This document shows, one piece after another, positions 8,568 through 19,048 of a stretch of DNA of 64,000 nucleotides (position 1 is the first letter of the stretch; the number at the start of each line of letters is the position of its first letter). The notes under the pieces were generated by a model that was not told the origin of the DNA, did not search any database, and saw only the letters and a list, made by a program, of their open reading frames with translations. Source of the stretch: Prevotella vespertina (lineage in GTDB: Bacteria > Bacteroidota > Bacteroidia > Bacteroidales > Bacteroidaceae). The translations under genes and the position numbers were made by a program. The DNA lies in contig NZ_VVIQ01000006.1 in assembly GCF_009728485.1 (NCBI RefSeq), forward strand, positions 111,295 to 175,294, written 5' to 3'.

Positions 8568-8597
8568 TTTGATATTTCAAACTTTTTAGTATCTTTG
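8568..8597 (+). promoter_or_regulatory. Promoter of the integrase gene
   Basis: TTTG (8568-8571) and TATCTTTG (8590-8597) with an 18-bp spacer, slightly shorter than usual. The -33 element abuts the AGTACA repeat, so binding of the recombinase there could repress its own gene. Confidence 0.6.
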
Positions 8598-8678
8598 CAA
8601 AATAAGAAAACATCTGAAAATAAACGAGTTAATAATTTTACTCGGTTCTATACTCATTCAGGTACATAACTATCAATT

Positions 8679-9902
8679 ATGGCAAAATTAGAAAATAAAG
8701 CAAAGGAAAACCCGAAATTGGAGCAAAATGTGCTTTCTGATGGTCGGATAAGTCTTTATCTTGAGTATTATCTTGGTAGAGAAGAAACGCCTGTGTTGGA
8801 TGAAGACGGCAATTCAGTTTTTTATGAAACTGGCAAGATGGCAGGCAAGCCCAAAGTGCACATCAAGCATAACAGGCGAAAAGAGAATTTGCAGTTGTAC
8901 TTGATAGCTAAGCCCCGTACTCCTGCGGAAAGGCAACAGAACAAGGAAACTCTTGAATTGGCTGCCAAAATTCGTGCGGAGCGTGAACAACAGTTTAAGG
9001 AGAGTATGCTTGGTTATCGCCTGAAGAAAGACAGAAATGTCAACTTCTTAGACTATTATCAGGCGTACATAGACAGTTATACGAAGAAAGACCTGCGAAT
9101 GATAAAGATAGCCTTGAATCGTTTTAAGGATTTTCTGAAAGAGCAATACCCTCTCTATGAGTTTAGTATTAAACCTGACTTGATAACCAAGGACATGATG
9201 GAACGGTTTGTTGAGTACCTGCAATCACGAAGTGTGGGTGAAGGGGCAAAGAGTATCTACCAACGTTTCAAGAAGGTTGTACGCTATGCCATAGATCATG
9301 AAGTGATGTTGAAAGATCCCTGCAAAGGTGTTGTGTGCAAGGTGGATGAACAGATTTTACGCAAAGATGTGTTGTCAATGGACGAAATCCAATCTTTGAT
9401 TCAATGTCATTACGACAACGAGAATCCCAATGTGAGGCGTGCCTTTATCCTTTGTTTGTATTGCGGTTTGCGTTTCTGCGATGTGAAAGATCTAACCTAT
9501 AAGAACATCGACTACACCAACCGTTTACTTAAATTTGAGCAGAATAAAACCAAAGGACATTCGGCGCATAGTGGTGTCGTCATTCCTCTGAACGATGGAT
9601 TATTGTCATTGATTGGTGAAGTACCTGACGATTTGAATACCACCATATTCAACTTGCCATCGTATGAAAGTTGCTGCAAATCCGTAAAACGTTGGGTGAA
9701 GCGTGCAGGTATCAACAAACATATTAGTTGGCATTGTGCTCGCCACAGCTTTGCCGTGAACATCCTGAATAATGGTGCTAACATCAAAACCGTTGCCAGC
9801 CTATTGGGACATAGCGGATTGAAGCATACCGAGAAATATACTCGAGCGGTGGATAAGTTGAAGTCGGAGGCAATCAATAGTTTGCCAGAATTGAAAATAT
9901 AG
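8679..9902 (+). CDS. int: Tyrosine recombinase (element integrase)
   Basis: This 407-aa site-specific recombinase should integrate and excise the element at tRNA-Leu. The C-terminal catalytic domain shows the R-H-R-H-Y set: Arg265 (YCGLRFCDV), His352 and Arg355 (HCARHSF), His378 (LLGHSG) and Tyr387 (EKYTRAV). The N-terminal part carries an Arm-DNA-binding-like segment and an SAM-like core-binding domain (about 115-215), as in Bacteroidetes transposon integrases. The gene lies 243 bp inside the left attachment repeat, reading inward, the usual arrangement for tRNA-targeting elements. The length is complete. Confidence 0.95.
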   Translation: MAKLENKAKENPKLEQNVLSDGRISLYLEYYLGREETPVLDEDGNSVFYETGKMAGKPKVHIKHNRRKENLQLYLIAKPRTPAERQQNKETLELAAKIRAEREQQFKESMLGYRLKKDRNVNFLDYYQAYIDSYTKKDLRMIKIALNRFKDFLKEQYPLYEFSIKPDLITKDMMERFVEYLQSRSVGEGAKSIYQRFKKVVRYAIDHEVMLKDPCKGVVCKVDEQILRKDVLSMDEIQSLIQCHYDNENPNVRRAFILCLYCGLRFCDVKDLTYKNIDYTNRLLKFEQNKTKGHSAHSGVVIPLNDGLLSLIGEVPDDLNTTIFNLPSYESCCKSVKRWVKRAGINKHISWHCARHSFAVNILNNGANIKTVASLLGHSGLKHTEKYTRAVDKLKSEAINSLPELKI

Positions 9903-10265
9903 GCACTTGACTTATATGGTTAGTCATAGTCTTTTATAATTATCATCGGGCACATATAATAAGAAAAATACTGATTTACTGATATTATTGGCTAAACAAT
10001 GCCGTATTGTGCTTTTTCTTCAAGAAAATTGTGTATTTTTGTATCTTTATTATAAACTATCCATTATGGAGTAAAGTATCAATCGCATAAAAGTAGTCCT
10101 TGCAAGGAGAAAGAAAAGAATTAATAATTAGTTAGTAGAACAATTGTGGCGTGTACTAACTATAGTCTCTATATGGTATGCAAATGTTTAACAATAACGA
10201 TTATAGGGTCTTATCTCAAAATAGCAAAACTACTAAATGTCGAACTGAAAGAATGAAAGAAAATA
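9903..10265. other. Leader region of the BREX operon
   Basis: No coding gene is visible. A TATCTTTA -7-like box at 10042-10049 with only a weak -33 partner could start the operon, which would give a leader of about 215 nt. The leader contains the palindrome TCCTTGCAAGGA (10098-10109) and an inverted repeat GTTAGTA / TACTAAC (10131-10137, 10154-10160). Either could be an operator or a leader hairpin. Confidence in the promoter itself is low. Confidence 0.4.
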
Positions 10266-12767
10266 ATGTATAAAATAACTTGGGATAAAGAAACTGGAGG
10301 TGTATTACTCCATTCACGTATTGTGGATGGAACACTTGGCATATCTCCACGCCCTGTATTCTGGGAAGAACTTGATTTGCTTAAGCTCAACGAATTAGGA
10401 TGGAAATATCCTCATACAGAAGAACCTCTGTTGTGGGCTATAAACAAGCAATATTGGTATCAAGGTGAATTAATGTTTGAGGCTAAAGGTGCAAATGTTT
10501 ACGATGCAGCTACAATTATCTTCCAGCCTGGAAAGGATAATGTTGAGTTGAATCCCATTGATGTAAAAAAGATGTTGAAGCGCAACGCTGAATTTATGTT
10601 TTTGCTGGAGAGTGAGGCTATAGAGTTTATTCGCGAAACATTCATTCAGTATGCAGGTGCACGGAAAAGTGTAGCCAAAGTTGCTGCTAATCAGCTTGAC
10701 TATGAAACTCTCGCAAAACGTATGGAAGCCAAAATTAAAAAAAAGATGGCCATTGTGCGTGAAGATTGTGATAGTTTCGAGATTATGCCACTTGATACTG
10801 CAGAGAAACAAGGTAAAAAAGTATTCCATACTACGAAGATTGATAAGTTTCTTGCTTCTTTCTCTGGAGGTAAAGATTCTCAAGTTGTGTTAGACCTTTG
10901 CACACGTGCAATACCAAGCACAGAATTCGAAGTTATTTATTCAGATACAGGATATGAATTGCCACCATCGTTAGATTTGTATCAGCAGGTGCAAGACCAT
11001 TACCATAAACTCTTCCCAGACTTAAAGTTCTCGCTAACTCGTAACCATGAAAGTGTGCTGAACTATTGGGATAAGATTGGAACACCAAGCGATAAGCATC
11101 GCTGGTGTTGCTCAATTATGAAAACAGCACCATTGTATCGTTCCCTTAAAATAGAGGGGACAAATAAGCAAGCTAAAGCCCTCGCTTTTGAAGGAGTAAG
11201 AGCTGAAGAGAGTGTTATGAGAAGTAACTATGAGCGTATTGGGAAAGGGGTTAAGCATGACACCGTAATCAATGCTCGTCCGATCTTAAATTGGAATACT
11301 ACAGAGATCTTTCTTTACCTTTTTGCTCACGATTTACCCCTTAATGAGGCTTATCGGTTTGGGAAACCAAGGGTGGGATGTTTAATCTGTCCATTCTCTT
11401 CTCCATGGGATGATATGATAGTGAATAAACGATATAAACAAGATTTAAAACCTTTCTTATCACGCTTGGTAAACATATCAAAGCAACGTCATATCCCAAA
11501 TTTGGAAGAATACATCAAAGAACATAAATGGAAGTTGCGAGCAAGTGGGAATGATATTGGTTCAAAAACAAAAGTCCTCTTTCCAAAACAGTTTCCTACA
11601 TTTGTAGCAAATGTTTCCAATGCTCAGAAAACCATAGAACATTGGCTTCCTGTTTTGTGTGAATATAATATAATGGGAGAGGGGAATAAAAAGTTTGGAG
11701 AATTACGCTTTGATAAGACTGTCTATCGTTTTGACATTACGTATAACACAGAACATGACTATACATTCATCTTACATGAGGTGCAAAATCCTAAATTGGT
11801 GCAACTTATTAAAAGAATTATTTATAAAAGTGCCTTCTGCATAAACTGCGAAGGGTGTGAAGTAGAATGCCCTACTGGAGCACTTTCTGTTTACCCTGAG
11901 ATTAAAATTGATAAATCGAAATGTATTCATTGTCATAAATGTCTGTTATTTCATGATCAAGGATGCATTGTTGCAAATTCTTTAATTATGACAACTTCAA
12001 CAAATACAAAAGGTGGAGGTATCTCGAAAATAGGTACTTTCGGAATCCATAGTGAGTGGCTACAAGAATTTCTTTCTGACCCAGATGGTTTTTGGACAAG
12101 CAATTCTTTGGGAAACAAACAAGAACAGAGTTTTAAAGCATGGCTGATAGATGCTGAAATGATTGACCAAAAGAAAAATCTCACACCATTTGGTGATTTT
12201 TGTACAAAGCATCGCGAAAATGAGCTTGACTTAATTTGGGAACTCATTTGGATAAATTTTGCATATAGTTCTGTTCTTACAAATTGGTTTATCAACACTA
12301 TAAATCCAGATCAACAATTCACGAAAGCACTACTTGATGAGTTAGCTTTGAATGAATTTGATGGTACGAAGAATACTATAACTTATGCCATAGGGGGCTT
12401 CATGCAAATATTTAAATATTCTCCAATTGGTGATTTTCTTAGTCAAGGACAATCGCATGATGGTAAGAATTATTTTCGTGGACGACATGAAGGACTTTCA
12501 GAAGTGGCACTTGCTTATTCTATATATAAGTATGCTACTTCCAAAGGTATTAGATCTTTACGTATCTCAGACTTCTATGTTGAAGACTGTCAAACAGGAC
12601 CTGTGAAAGAATTTGCAATATCCAAGCTTACGTTTACAAAATTGCTTCGTCAATTAAATTCTGCTTCAAATCGAGTACTTATAGCAGAATTAAATATGGG
12701 TCTTGATAGCATTACACTAAGAGAAGATTTAAGCTCAATGGATATACTCAAACAACTGGTTTTGTAG
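10266..12767 (+). CDS. brxP: BrxP: PAPS reductase-like BREX type 4 protein with Fe-S domain
   Basis: The 833-aa protein has a PP-loop ATP pyrophosphatase/PAPS-reductase domain with SGGKDS at residues 200-205 and HRWCCSIMK and GCLICPFSSPWDD further on. It then has a ferredoxin-like 2x[4Fe-4S] segment (Cys525, 528, 531, 535 and Cys553, 556, 559), and a C-terminal DUF4007-like region (GTFGIHSEWLQEF onward). A PAPS reductase-like gene next to brxC, pglZ and brxL defines type 4 BREX. The PP-loop domain resembles DndC of DNA phosphorothioation, so a sulfur-based DNA modification is a reasonable inference, not shown by the sequence. It is the first gene of a tight operon. Confidence 0.88.
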   Translation: MYKITWDKETGGVLLHSRIVDGTLGISPRPVFWEELDLLKLNELGWKYPHTEEPLLWAINKQYWYQGELMFEAKGANVYDAATIIFQPGKDNVELNPIDVKKMLKRNAEFMFLLESEAIEFIRETFIQYAGARKSVAKVAANQLDYETLAKRMEAKIKKKMAIVREDCDSFEIMPLDTAEKQGKKVFHTTKIDKFLASFSGGKDSQVVLDLCTRAIPSTEFEVIYSDTGYELPPSLDLYQQVQDHYHKLFPDLKFSLTRNHESVLNYWDKIGTPSDKHRWCCSIMKTAPLYRSLKIEGTNKQAKALAFEGVRAEESVMRSNYERIGKGVKHDTVINARPILNWNTTEIFLYLFAHDLPLNEAYRFGKPRVGCLICPFSSPWDDMIVNKRYKQDLKPFLSRLVNISKQRHIPNLEEYIKEHKWKLRASGNDIGSKTKVLFPKQFPTFVANVSNAQKTIEHWLPVLCEYNIMGEGNKKFGELRFDKTVYRFDITYNTEHDYTFILHEVQNPKLVQLIKRIIYKSAFCINCEGCEVECPTGALSVYPEIKIDKSKCIHCHKCLLFHDQGCIVANSLIMTTSTNTKGGGISKIGTFGIHSEWLQEFLSDPDGFWTSNSLGNKQEQSFKAWLIDAEMIDQKKNLTPFGDFCTKHRENELDLIWELIWINFAYSSVLTNWFINTINPDQQFTKALLDELALNEFDGTKNTITYAIGGFMQIFKYSPIGDFLSQGQSHDGKNYFRGRHEGLSEVALAYSIYKYATSKGIRSLRISDFYVEDCQTGPVKEFAISKLTFTKLLRQLNSASNRVLIAELNMGLDSITLREDLSSMDILKQLVL

Positions 12768-12769
12768 AT

Positions 12770-13213
12770 ATGGTCTCTCACTTAAAAACTGAATATTACA
12801 AAAAATTGCTCCGTTCTATGATAGTCTATAGGCGTAAAGGTAAGACTAATCTTGCCAAACCTATCTTCATGCTATCTATCTTATACGGAATAAAAGATAG
12901 GAGTATAATTGGTAATCGTTTTAGATTGACAGAACCCCTGGTTAATACTTATAAAGCTTTCTTCAAGAAATATAGCCAACAGCCTATGACATCACCTATT
13001 TATCCTTACTGCTATTTGAAAGGAGAAGAATTCTATTATCTTATAGGTAGCCATTACCCTAAGATCCCCTCAGCGAAATTCCTTCGTGAGAATGTAGAGT
13101 ATGCAAGTTTAGATGATGATTTGTGGCAGCTTTTACAAGACGAAGGCGCAAGAAACGAGATAAAGGAAGCCATCATTAGTTACTTTATAGAACCAATCAA
13201 AGAATTAAAATAA
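12770..13213 (+). CDS. Small BREX-operon protein, resembles HNH-enzyme N-terminal/sulfur-binding domain
   Basis: This 147-aa protein starts 2 bp after the brxP stop and ends 7 bp before brxC, so it belongs to the operon. Its pattern (AKPIFMLSILYGI, then NRFRLTEPLVNTYKAFF, then IYPYCYLKGEEFYYL) resembles the domain preceding the HNH nuclease in some restriction enzymes and the sulfur-binding domain of ScoMcrA (KPxLLLxxL ... PFxxLxxxxW). No nuclease motif follows, so if the resemblance holds this is a free DNA-reading module. The similarity is judged by eye; it may instead be an unrelated BREX-4 accessory protein. Confidence 0.55.
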   Translation: MVSHLKTEYYKKLLRSMIVYRRKGKTNLAKPIFMLSILYGIKDRSIIGNRFRLTEPLVNTYKAFFKKYSQQPMTSPIYPYCYLKGEEFYYLIGSHYPKIPSAKFLRENVEYASLDDDLWQLLQDEGARNEIKEAIISYFIEPIKELK

Positions 13214-13220
13214 TATACGT

Positions 13221-16200
13221 ATGCCATATAGTAAAATAGTGACGCTTAGACAAATGCGTCCCGCTTATAATATTAAGGAGGAGAGCAATGGAGAATGGAA
13301 ATTTTTCATTGCTAACGATCAGTTTAACGAAGTTTTGCAAAAAGTAATCAGTGCCGTACGCAACAACGATGCAGATAACCATAAGTCAATCTGGATTGCT
13401 GGAACATACGGTACAGGAAAGAGCCATGCCGGTGCTGTCATTCAACATCTGTTGTGTGACCCCATAGAAGATATTCGTGAATATGTGGAGGATGAATATA
13501 AGAAAGAAAAGTATGATATTTTGCGCAACAGCCTACTACAACTACGAGAGAAGAAGCGTCTTTTTCCCGTAAATATGTATGGCTATCAGAACATTGCTCA
13601 TGAGGAGGACCTATCACTCCAAATGCAACGTGAAATAAAACGTGCACTTTCAGCAGCAAAGATTGATATCACAGTACAGACAGACTTTGATATGTATGTT
13701 CAACATGTTGAGAATCAACCACAATTTTGGGAAAATCTTATTGAACAGAGTGCTCAGCTTGCAAGTGTAGCCCCTGATACTAATAAACTGAAGCAACGCC
13801 TGAGAGCCGCTGATACAGATGTGCTTGAAAGTGTACGCCAAGCTTTGCGTATAGGAGGTTATGATATTCGTTTACAGAGCAATAATCTTAAGCAATGGAT
13901 ATTTGAGGTGCAAAATGCCCTTCGAGAGAAAACTGATTACAATGGTTTATTGATTATTTGGGATGAATTTACTGAAGTAATGACTTCAAGTATAGGAACC
14001 CGTTTGTTAGTACAACTTCAGGAACTTGCAGAAGCTATGATGAATGCAGAGAATGACTCTTACTTCTTGTTTATATCTCATCCTTCTGCACTAAATACGC
14101 TTAAAGAAGAAGAACGCGAAAAAACCAAAGGACGCTATCACTATATAATCTACAATATGGAACCAGTTTCGGCATTCAAAATTATGTCGAAAAAGTTTGA
14201 GATTGTAAATTATACTTTGTACATGATGCGTCAGGATCGTTTCTTTAACATCCATCCAGAATTATTGGAGATGTTCAGCACCACCAGTACAGATACAGAA
14301 CAGACGATAGAAAATATAAAAAATTTATTCCCACTACATCCAGCAACAGCAAATCTTGCAACTTATTATGCTCGTGAAGCAGGATCCAGCAGTAGAAGTG
14401 TATTTGAATTTCTGGCTAGTGATGCCGTGCACGAGTTCCTTGATGATGATGAAGCCTATAAGGCAGAGCAAACTATTACAGCTGATTATCTATGGGACTA
14501 TGTACAAGAATTCTTTGAAAGTGATAGTACTAAATTTGGTGCCGTTACTGAAAGATATAATAGTCACCACTTAGCTGTAGAAAGTCAAGGTGATTGTTAT
14601 TTGAAGGTTTTCAAAGGTATCCTATTACTTAATGCTCTTAACAATATAGCCAACAACGATACTGTTACACCTAGTGAAGAGAATATCTATAATCTTTTCT
14701 CTGGAACTAAGGAACAAGACGATCTGCCCACCATTCTTGATTTTTTTAATGATAAAAGCATTATTCAGCGCCAGCCAAACGGCAATTTTTCCATTCTATT
14801 CACAGCCCTGCCAGGAGATGAAATACAAAAGATAAAACAAGAATTAAAAACTTCGAGTTTCTTGTTTACTGATCAAGTAATTAAGTTCGGTAGTACAGCC
14901 TCCAATATTTTTACAAGAAATTTATCACAAGTGGCACGCCCATATGCATTTCATTTTTTTGGCATACAGGGTAATGAGTATACCCTAATGAATCAAATCG
15001 CAAATGCAAAGAAACAGACGCAGCCCTATGAAGTTTTTCTCGCTATTATGGTAGCTCGCAACAATCAAGAACTTTTGCTTTTGAAAGAGATAGCAGAGAA
15101 AAATTGCAAGGACGAGCGCTTCACTACCATTTCTTTTGTCGTTATTGAGGCAATTATGGGTGATAAAGAATATGAACGTTTTATTGAGTACCAGGCAAAT
15201 GCACAATGCGCACAAAGTCATGGCTTACCGCAACAGTATCAGACCTACACTAAGCAGGCCGCTGAAATGATACAGCAATGGGTTAATAAAATGCGTGGCA
15301 ACAATGTGACGTTCTATCTCAATGGTGACAGCATGACCATTGTTGGTAGTAAAATGACTAGCACTATCAATGGTAGTATTGCGCCGAGTATTTTCACAAG
15401 TGGTCCTGAATCATTAGAAACCATACGAACAAAATTTAGTGCAACTTATTGGAAAAAAGCATCTGTGAAAGCCACGGTTGATGCCGTGTTAAGTTATAAT
15501 ACGAAGCAAGATATTATAGATAAGTGTGGAGGCCCCGCTCGTCATGTGGAGTTCTTATTGCAAGACAGTGTAGACGATAACTTACAATGGAAGGATACCA
15601 TCTCGCCCAATCATCCACTGAAGAAAGTCTGTGACTATGTGGATGAATGGCTCAGTGGTCGCCATACTAGCAAGAATCAAAGCTTTAACCTTGGTGATAA
15701 GCTCATAGGTTTGACAGAAGCACCTTTTGGACTCTTCCAAAGTTATGCACCAATGGCAATGGTAGCCTTCGCCATGCGCAAGTATGTCAATATAATCTTT
15801 GATACTAACGGAAAACAGCGTACTGCTCAGCATCTTGTAGAAGATGTTGTCGAATTATTCAAAGCATGGGAAAATGGTAAGACAAACAACAAACTGAATT
15901 TCATATTCGAGAGTAAGGAAGCTGGTCGAGTTTGCAAAAGCCTTATTAGAATGTTCAATTTGAATAAATTGAAGGGCTATTCTGATATCAGTAGTCTGAA
16001 AGATGCTCGTTGGGCAGTACTTCATGTGTATTGTAAGGAAAAAGGCTATCCACTTTGGTCATTAAAAAATATCGAAGATTGTACTCCTGAAATAAGGGAT
16101 TTCATAGACAATCTTATGCGTGTAGTGAGTGATCCCGAAAGCATGAAAAATCCAAGTTTGCTGGAAAATACAATCAACGGATACGATACTTTAAAAACAG

Positions 16201-16622
16201 ACTTTGGTAATTTACTCATACCATCTGCAAACAACTTCCATAAAGGCTTTGTCACATATATGCAGAGTATTGACAATGTAAATGTAATGGACGAGGAAGT
16301 GGAAGAAGCACTAAAATATCTCCACGAGCATTTGGAAAGTGAAGTTGGACTATGGACAGAGGAAGAAGTGAAAGACAAATTGAAAGATTGGCGTATATCT
16401 AAAGTTACACCTATAGTTCAGCCCGCATCAACTTCTAATCCTTCTACTATTATAGATGACTCTTCTGTAGATACACCTGCGGTTGATTCTGAAGAGTTAA
16501 AAAAGAAGCGTAATAAAGCTATCAATCGTATAAACAATAGTGAAGATCTGCGTCAAGCTATTGAAAATATGATTACCGAAGAAGATAGTTTCGTTATAGA
16601 TATATTGTTGAAATATGTATAA
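13221..16622 (+). CDS. brxC: BrxC/PglY-family ATPase of the BREX system
   Basis: The 1133-aa P-loop ATPase is a core component of all BREX systems. Walker A is GTYGTGKSH at residues 61-69, and Walker B is LLIIWDEFTE with Asp248-Glu249. The first 40 residues (VTLRQMRPAYNIKEE) and the later FPLHPATANLATYYAREAGSSSRS box are typical of the BrxC/PglY family. The C-terminal end (EELKKKRNKAINRINN) is charged and probably coiled. It is thought to act with PglZ in the DNA-modification and phage-blocking complex in the cytoplasm. The stop codon overlaps the pglZ start by 8 nt, which implies translational coupling. Confidence 0.9.
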   Translation: MPYSKIVTLRQMRPAYNIKEESNGEWKFFIANDQFNEVLQKVISAVRNNDADNHKSIWIAGTYGTGKSHAGAVIQHLLCDPIEDIREYVEDEYKKEKYDILRNSLLQLREKKRLFPVNMYGYQNIAHEEDLSLQMQREIKRALSAAKIDITVQTDFDMYVQHVENQPQFWENLIEQSAQLASVAPDTNKLKQRLRAADTDVLESVRQALRIGGYDIRLQSNNLKQWIFEVQNALREKTDYNGLLIIWDEFTEVMTSSIGTRLLVQLQELAEAMMNAENDSYFLFISHPSALNTLKEEEREKTKGRYHYIIYNMEPVSAFKIMSKKFEIVNYTLYMMRQDRFFNIHPELLEMFSTTSTDTEQTIENIKNLFPLHPATANLATYYAREAGSSSRSVFEFLASDAVHEFLDDDEAYKAEQTITADYLWDYVQEFFESDSTKFGAVTERYNSHHLAVESQGDCYLKVFKGILLLNALNNIANNDTVTPSEENIYNLFSGTKEQDDLPTILDFFNDKSIIQRQPNGNFSILFTALPGDEIQKIKQELKTSSFLFTDQVIKFGSTASNIFTRNLSQVARPYAFHFFGIQGNEYTLMNQIANAKKQTQPYEVFLAIMVARNNQELLLLKEIAEKNCKDERFTTISFVVIEAIMGDKEYERFIEYQANAQCAQSHGLPQQYQTYTKQAAEMIQQWVNKMRGNNVTFYLNGDSMTIVGSKMTSTINGSIAPSIFTSGPESLETIRTKFSATYWKKASVKATVDAVLSYNTKQDIIDKCGGPARHVEFLLQDSVDDNLQWKDTISPNHPLKKVCDYVDEWLSGRHTSKNQSFNLGDKLIGLTEAPFGLFQSYAPMAMVAFAMRKYVNIIFDTNGKQRTAQHLVEDVVELFKAWENGKTNNKLNFIFESKEAGRVCKSLIRMFNLNKLKGYSDISSLKDARWAVLHVYCKEKGYPLWSLKNIEDCTPEIRDFIDNLMRVVSDPESMKNPSLLENTINGYDTLKTDFGNLLIPSANNFHKGFVTYMQSIDNVNVMDEEVEEALKYLHEHLESEVGLWTEEEVKDKLKDWRISKVTPIVQPASTSNPSTIIDDSSVDTPAVDSEELKKKRNKAINRINNSEDLRQAIENMITEEDSFVIDILLKYV

Positions 16623-19035
16623 GAAACCGTTCAGAGAAATGGATGCCCTCAAGACATATATTGAGGAGGATAAACAGGCGAAAGGTATTGATGCTTTTAC
16701 GCTTGATAGATATCCAATACGATTTGTACTGTTTGATAATTTTCGAGACTGTTATGACTTTGTGGATTTCCTACAAACAGAACAAGGCATACATGTTGAA
16801 AGTGTTGATCATTGGATAGATTCCAATTATCCAGACTTACTCATTACACATGTGGAACTTGCCTCTCGTATAGCTGAACATATAAAGAGAAAAAGTCCTA
16901 ATGACTGTGTGATTGCCCCTTTCTCTGAGTTAGCACGATTTTATGACAATGAAGATAAAAAGTCTTTTGATGCTTTGATAAAAACTATTAAAGCAATTGA
17001 GGCGACACCAAAAGCCCAGGAAAAACACCAACGTGTTTATATTCCGCTTGTCGGTCTTGAAGGTAAAATGGATATCTTCAAGAATGACAGCCAAATCAAT
17101 ATTTGGAGATTGATATCAGAGACTAAAGACCTAACATATAAGCTCATTCTTACAAAAGACACAGACTTCGGTGTAAGTGGTCTGAATGCTAATTATACCA
17201 TTGTAAACAATATCCGGGAATGGTTGAATATATGGAAAGATAGTAAGAAACAAATATCTCCACAAATAATTTGCAAATCAAAGGCTATATTTGCTAATGC
17301 TCGGTTTGCACAACCAGACAATGCCTTCTCTTATCAGGCTTGCAGTAATGCATATCAATTTTTGACTGTAGGTTTAAATCTTGAATTTGGTGCTATTGAG
17401 CCATTAGAAAGTGATGGGGATAATTGGAATAAATTAGCAGAGAGTATTGATGTTAGTAATGGCTTCAATTTTGATAAATATGTTAAACAATACTTTAGTA
17501 TAAATAACATAGAAACATATAAGGAGTTTATTCGTCTATGGTTTGACAATCCTTATGTATTCAACCGTTGGCTTTTAACACGTTTCTATATTAGTAAAGC
17601 AAATGGTGAAGGTTATTTATGCAGATGCCTTAATGCCACCTCTTCTTATGGTACAAATGAGCTGATAGAGAAAATAGCAGGGGATATAACGGAAATTGAT
17701 GCAGAAATGGAAGTACGAAAATACTGCCTTACCTATGCTGCCCAAAAGAATATTCAATTGTCGGATGCTGCAGAAAATATGATGGTAAAATCTTTACAAA
17801 CTTTACCTGCAAAGATGGGGTATTCTGGCACTTTAAGATATTTTACGGGAATCACACAAAAAGAAAAAGAATTAGCAGTAAGTTGGTTGGCACAAGGCTT
17901 TATTGTGCCTAAGGACATTGCAACATTCTTCCCAGATCTTTATACCTATATGAATGAAGGTATTGGGGTTGCAACTGGAGTACCAGACTGGGTGAATCCA
18001 TACATTGAGCAATATAAAAAAGCTAAGATTACTAATCGATACACAACAGAAATCGAACAACTTATAAATAAACTTAATGGCTCAGAGTCTTCATTTGATG
18101 TGTGGTACAATTCTTTCTGTTCTACTTATACCTTACTACAAAACCGTGGAGACATTGAAGTTTTTTATTGGATTGATGGATTGGGGATCGACTGGATTCC
18201 TCTAATTAAAAGCATTATTGCAGAGAGAAAAGACCAGCAGATTTTCCTCAACGAAATAAGAATAGCCCGTTCCCTTCTTCCTACTAGGACTGAAATAAAT
18301 AAGAAAGATTTACAGCGCCTTCTTCCTCAGGGAGTTCAATTGGAGAAATCCGGAGATCTTGACACCTTGGCTCATCGCCCTGATAATATAAGTCCATTTA
18401 CAATTATCAAAGAGATAGATGTTATACGAAGAAGCATTGAAGAAATTTTGCAGAAATATATAGGTAAGAAGATTGCGATTATTTCTGATCATGGTCTGAC
18501 CTATTTATCGCAATTGCTTAAGGGTAAAAATATGCCTAGTGTTGAAAGCGATCATCACGGACGTATTGCCATTCGTGAGAAGGCGGATTCTACTATGGAT
18601 AGTAGCTATTTCCGTTTAGAGGATAATAAAACTTTATGTGCGTTAAAGCATGAATCGCTTTGTGCCAAAGTTCCATCTGGACAAGGTGCCCATGGTGGCT
18701 GTACGCCTGAAGAGGTATTAGTACCCATTTTTATCATTTCAAGTACTCCTGTGGCAACTAACTGGTCATTCAATCTACTCACTTGTGAAATAAGTGGATC
18801 AAATCCACGCATACAATTTGAAATTAAGAATATGCCATCAGCTGAAGTTCCTTACGTACTTTATAATGGAGTAAAATATAATGTTCATCATCTGAGTGGT
18901 GATACATATGAAACAGATGATATAATCTTAAATGCCAATATCTTAGATTTCATGCTTCAACTTGGAGGAATTGTTCGCCCAATGAAGATTAAGGTAAAAA
19001 CAGGCATTCAAGAAGAAGACCCGTTTGACTTTTGA
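16615..19035 (+). CDS. pglZ: BREX type 4 phosphatase-like protein PglZ
   Basis: This 806-aa protein of the alkaline phosphatase superfamily is the universal BREX marker. The metal-site motifs are visible: FYWIDGLGIDWIPL with Asp521, IISDHG with Asp625-His626, and SDHHGR with Asp646-His647. The long N-terminal half (about 1-500) is a PglZ-specific helical region, and the last 100 residues form a beta-rich C-terminal domain. It starts inside the end of brxC. PglZ is essential for methylation and defence in studied type 1 systems; its reaction here is unknown. No methyltransferase PglX is present, as expected of type 4. Confidence 0.88.
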   Translation: MYKKPFREMDALKTYIEEDKQAKGIDAFTLDRYPIRFVLFDNFRDCYDFVDFLQTEQGIHVESVDHWIDSNYPDLLITHVELASRIAEHIKRKSPNDCVIAPFSELARFYDNEDKKSFDALIKTIKAIEATPKAQEKHQRVYIPLVGLEGKMDIFKNDSQINIWRLISETKDLTYKLILTKDTDFGVSGLNANYTIVNNIREWLNIWKDSKKQISPQIICKSKAIFANARFAQPDNAFSYQACSNAYQFLTVGLNLEFGAIEPLESDGDNWNKLAESIDVSNGFNFDKYVKQYFSINNIETYKEFIRLWFDNPYVFNRWLLTRFYISKANGEGYLCRCLNATSSYGTNELIEKIAGDITEIDAEMEVRKYCLTYAAQKNIQLSDAAENMMVKSLQTLPAKMGYSGTLRYFTGITQKEKELAVSWLAQGFIVPKDIATFFPDLYTYMNEGIGVATGVPDWVNPYIEQYKKAKITNRYTTEIEQLINKLNGSESSFDVWYNSFCSTYTLLQNRGDIEVFYWIDGLGIDWIPLIKSIIAERKDQQIFLNEIRIARSLLPTRTEINKKDLQRLLPQGVQLEKSGDLDTLAHRPDNISPFTIIKEIDVIRRSIEEILQKYIGKKIAIISDHGLTYLSQLLKGKNMPSVESDHHGRIAIREKADSTMDSSYFRLEDNKTLCALKHESLCAKVPSGQGAHGGCTPEEVLVPIFIISSTPVATNWSFNLLTCEISGSNPRIQFEIKNMPSAEVPYVLYNGVKYNVHHLSGDTYETDDIILNANILDFMLQLGGIVRPMKIKVKTGIQEEDPFDF

Positions 19036-19048
19036 TAAATGAATATTT

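Noticed and set aside
8445..8669. 74-codon open frame at the left end of the element
   Set aside because: It covers the arm repeat and the integrase promoter and has no recognisable features.
10266..12767. Dnd/Ssp phosphorothioation operon (dndC)
   Set aside because: The PP-loop domain is similar, but DndB, DndD and DndE or SspB, SspD are absent, while brxC, pglZ and brxL follow. Type 4 BREX explains all neighbours.
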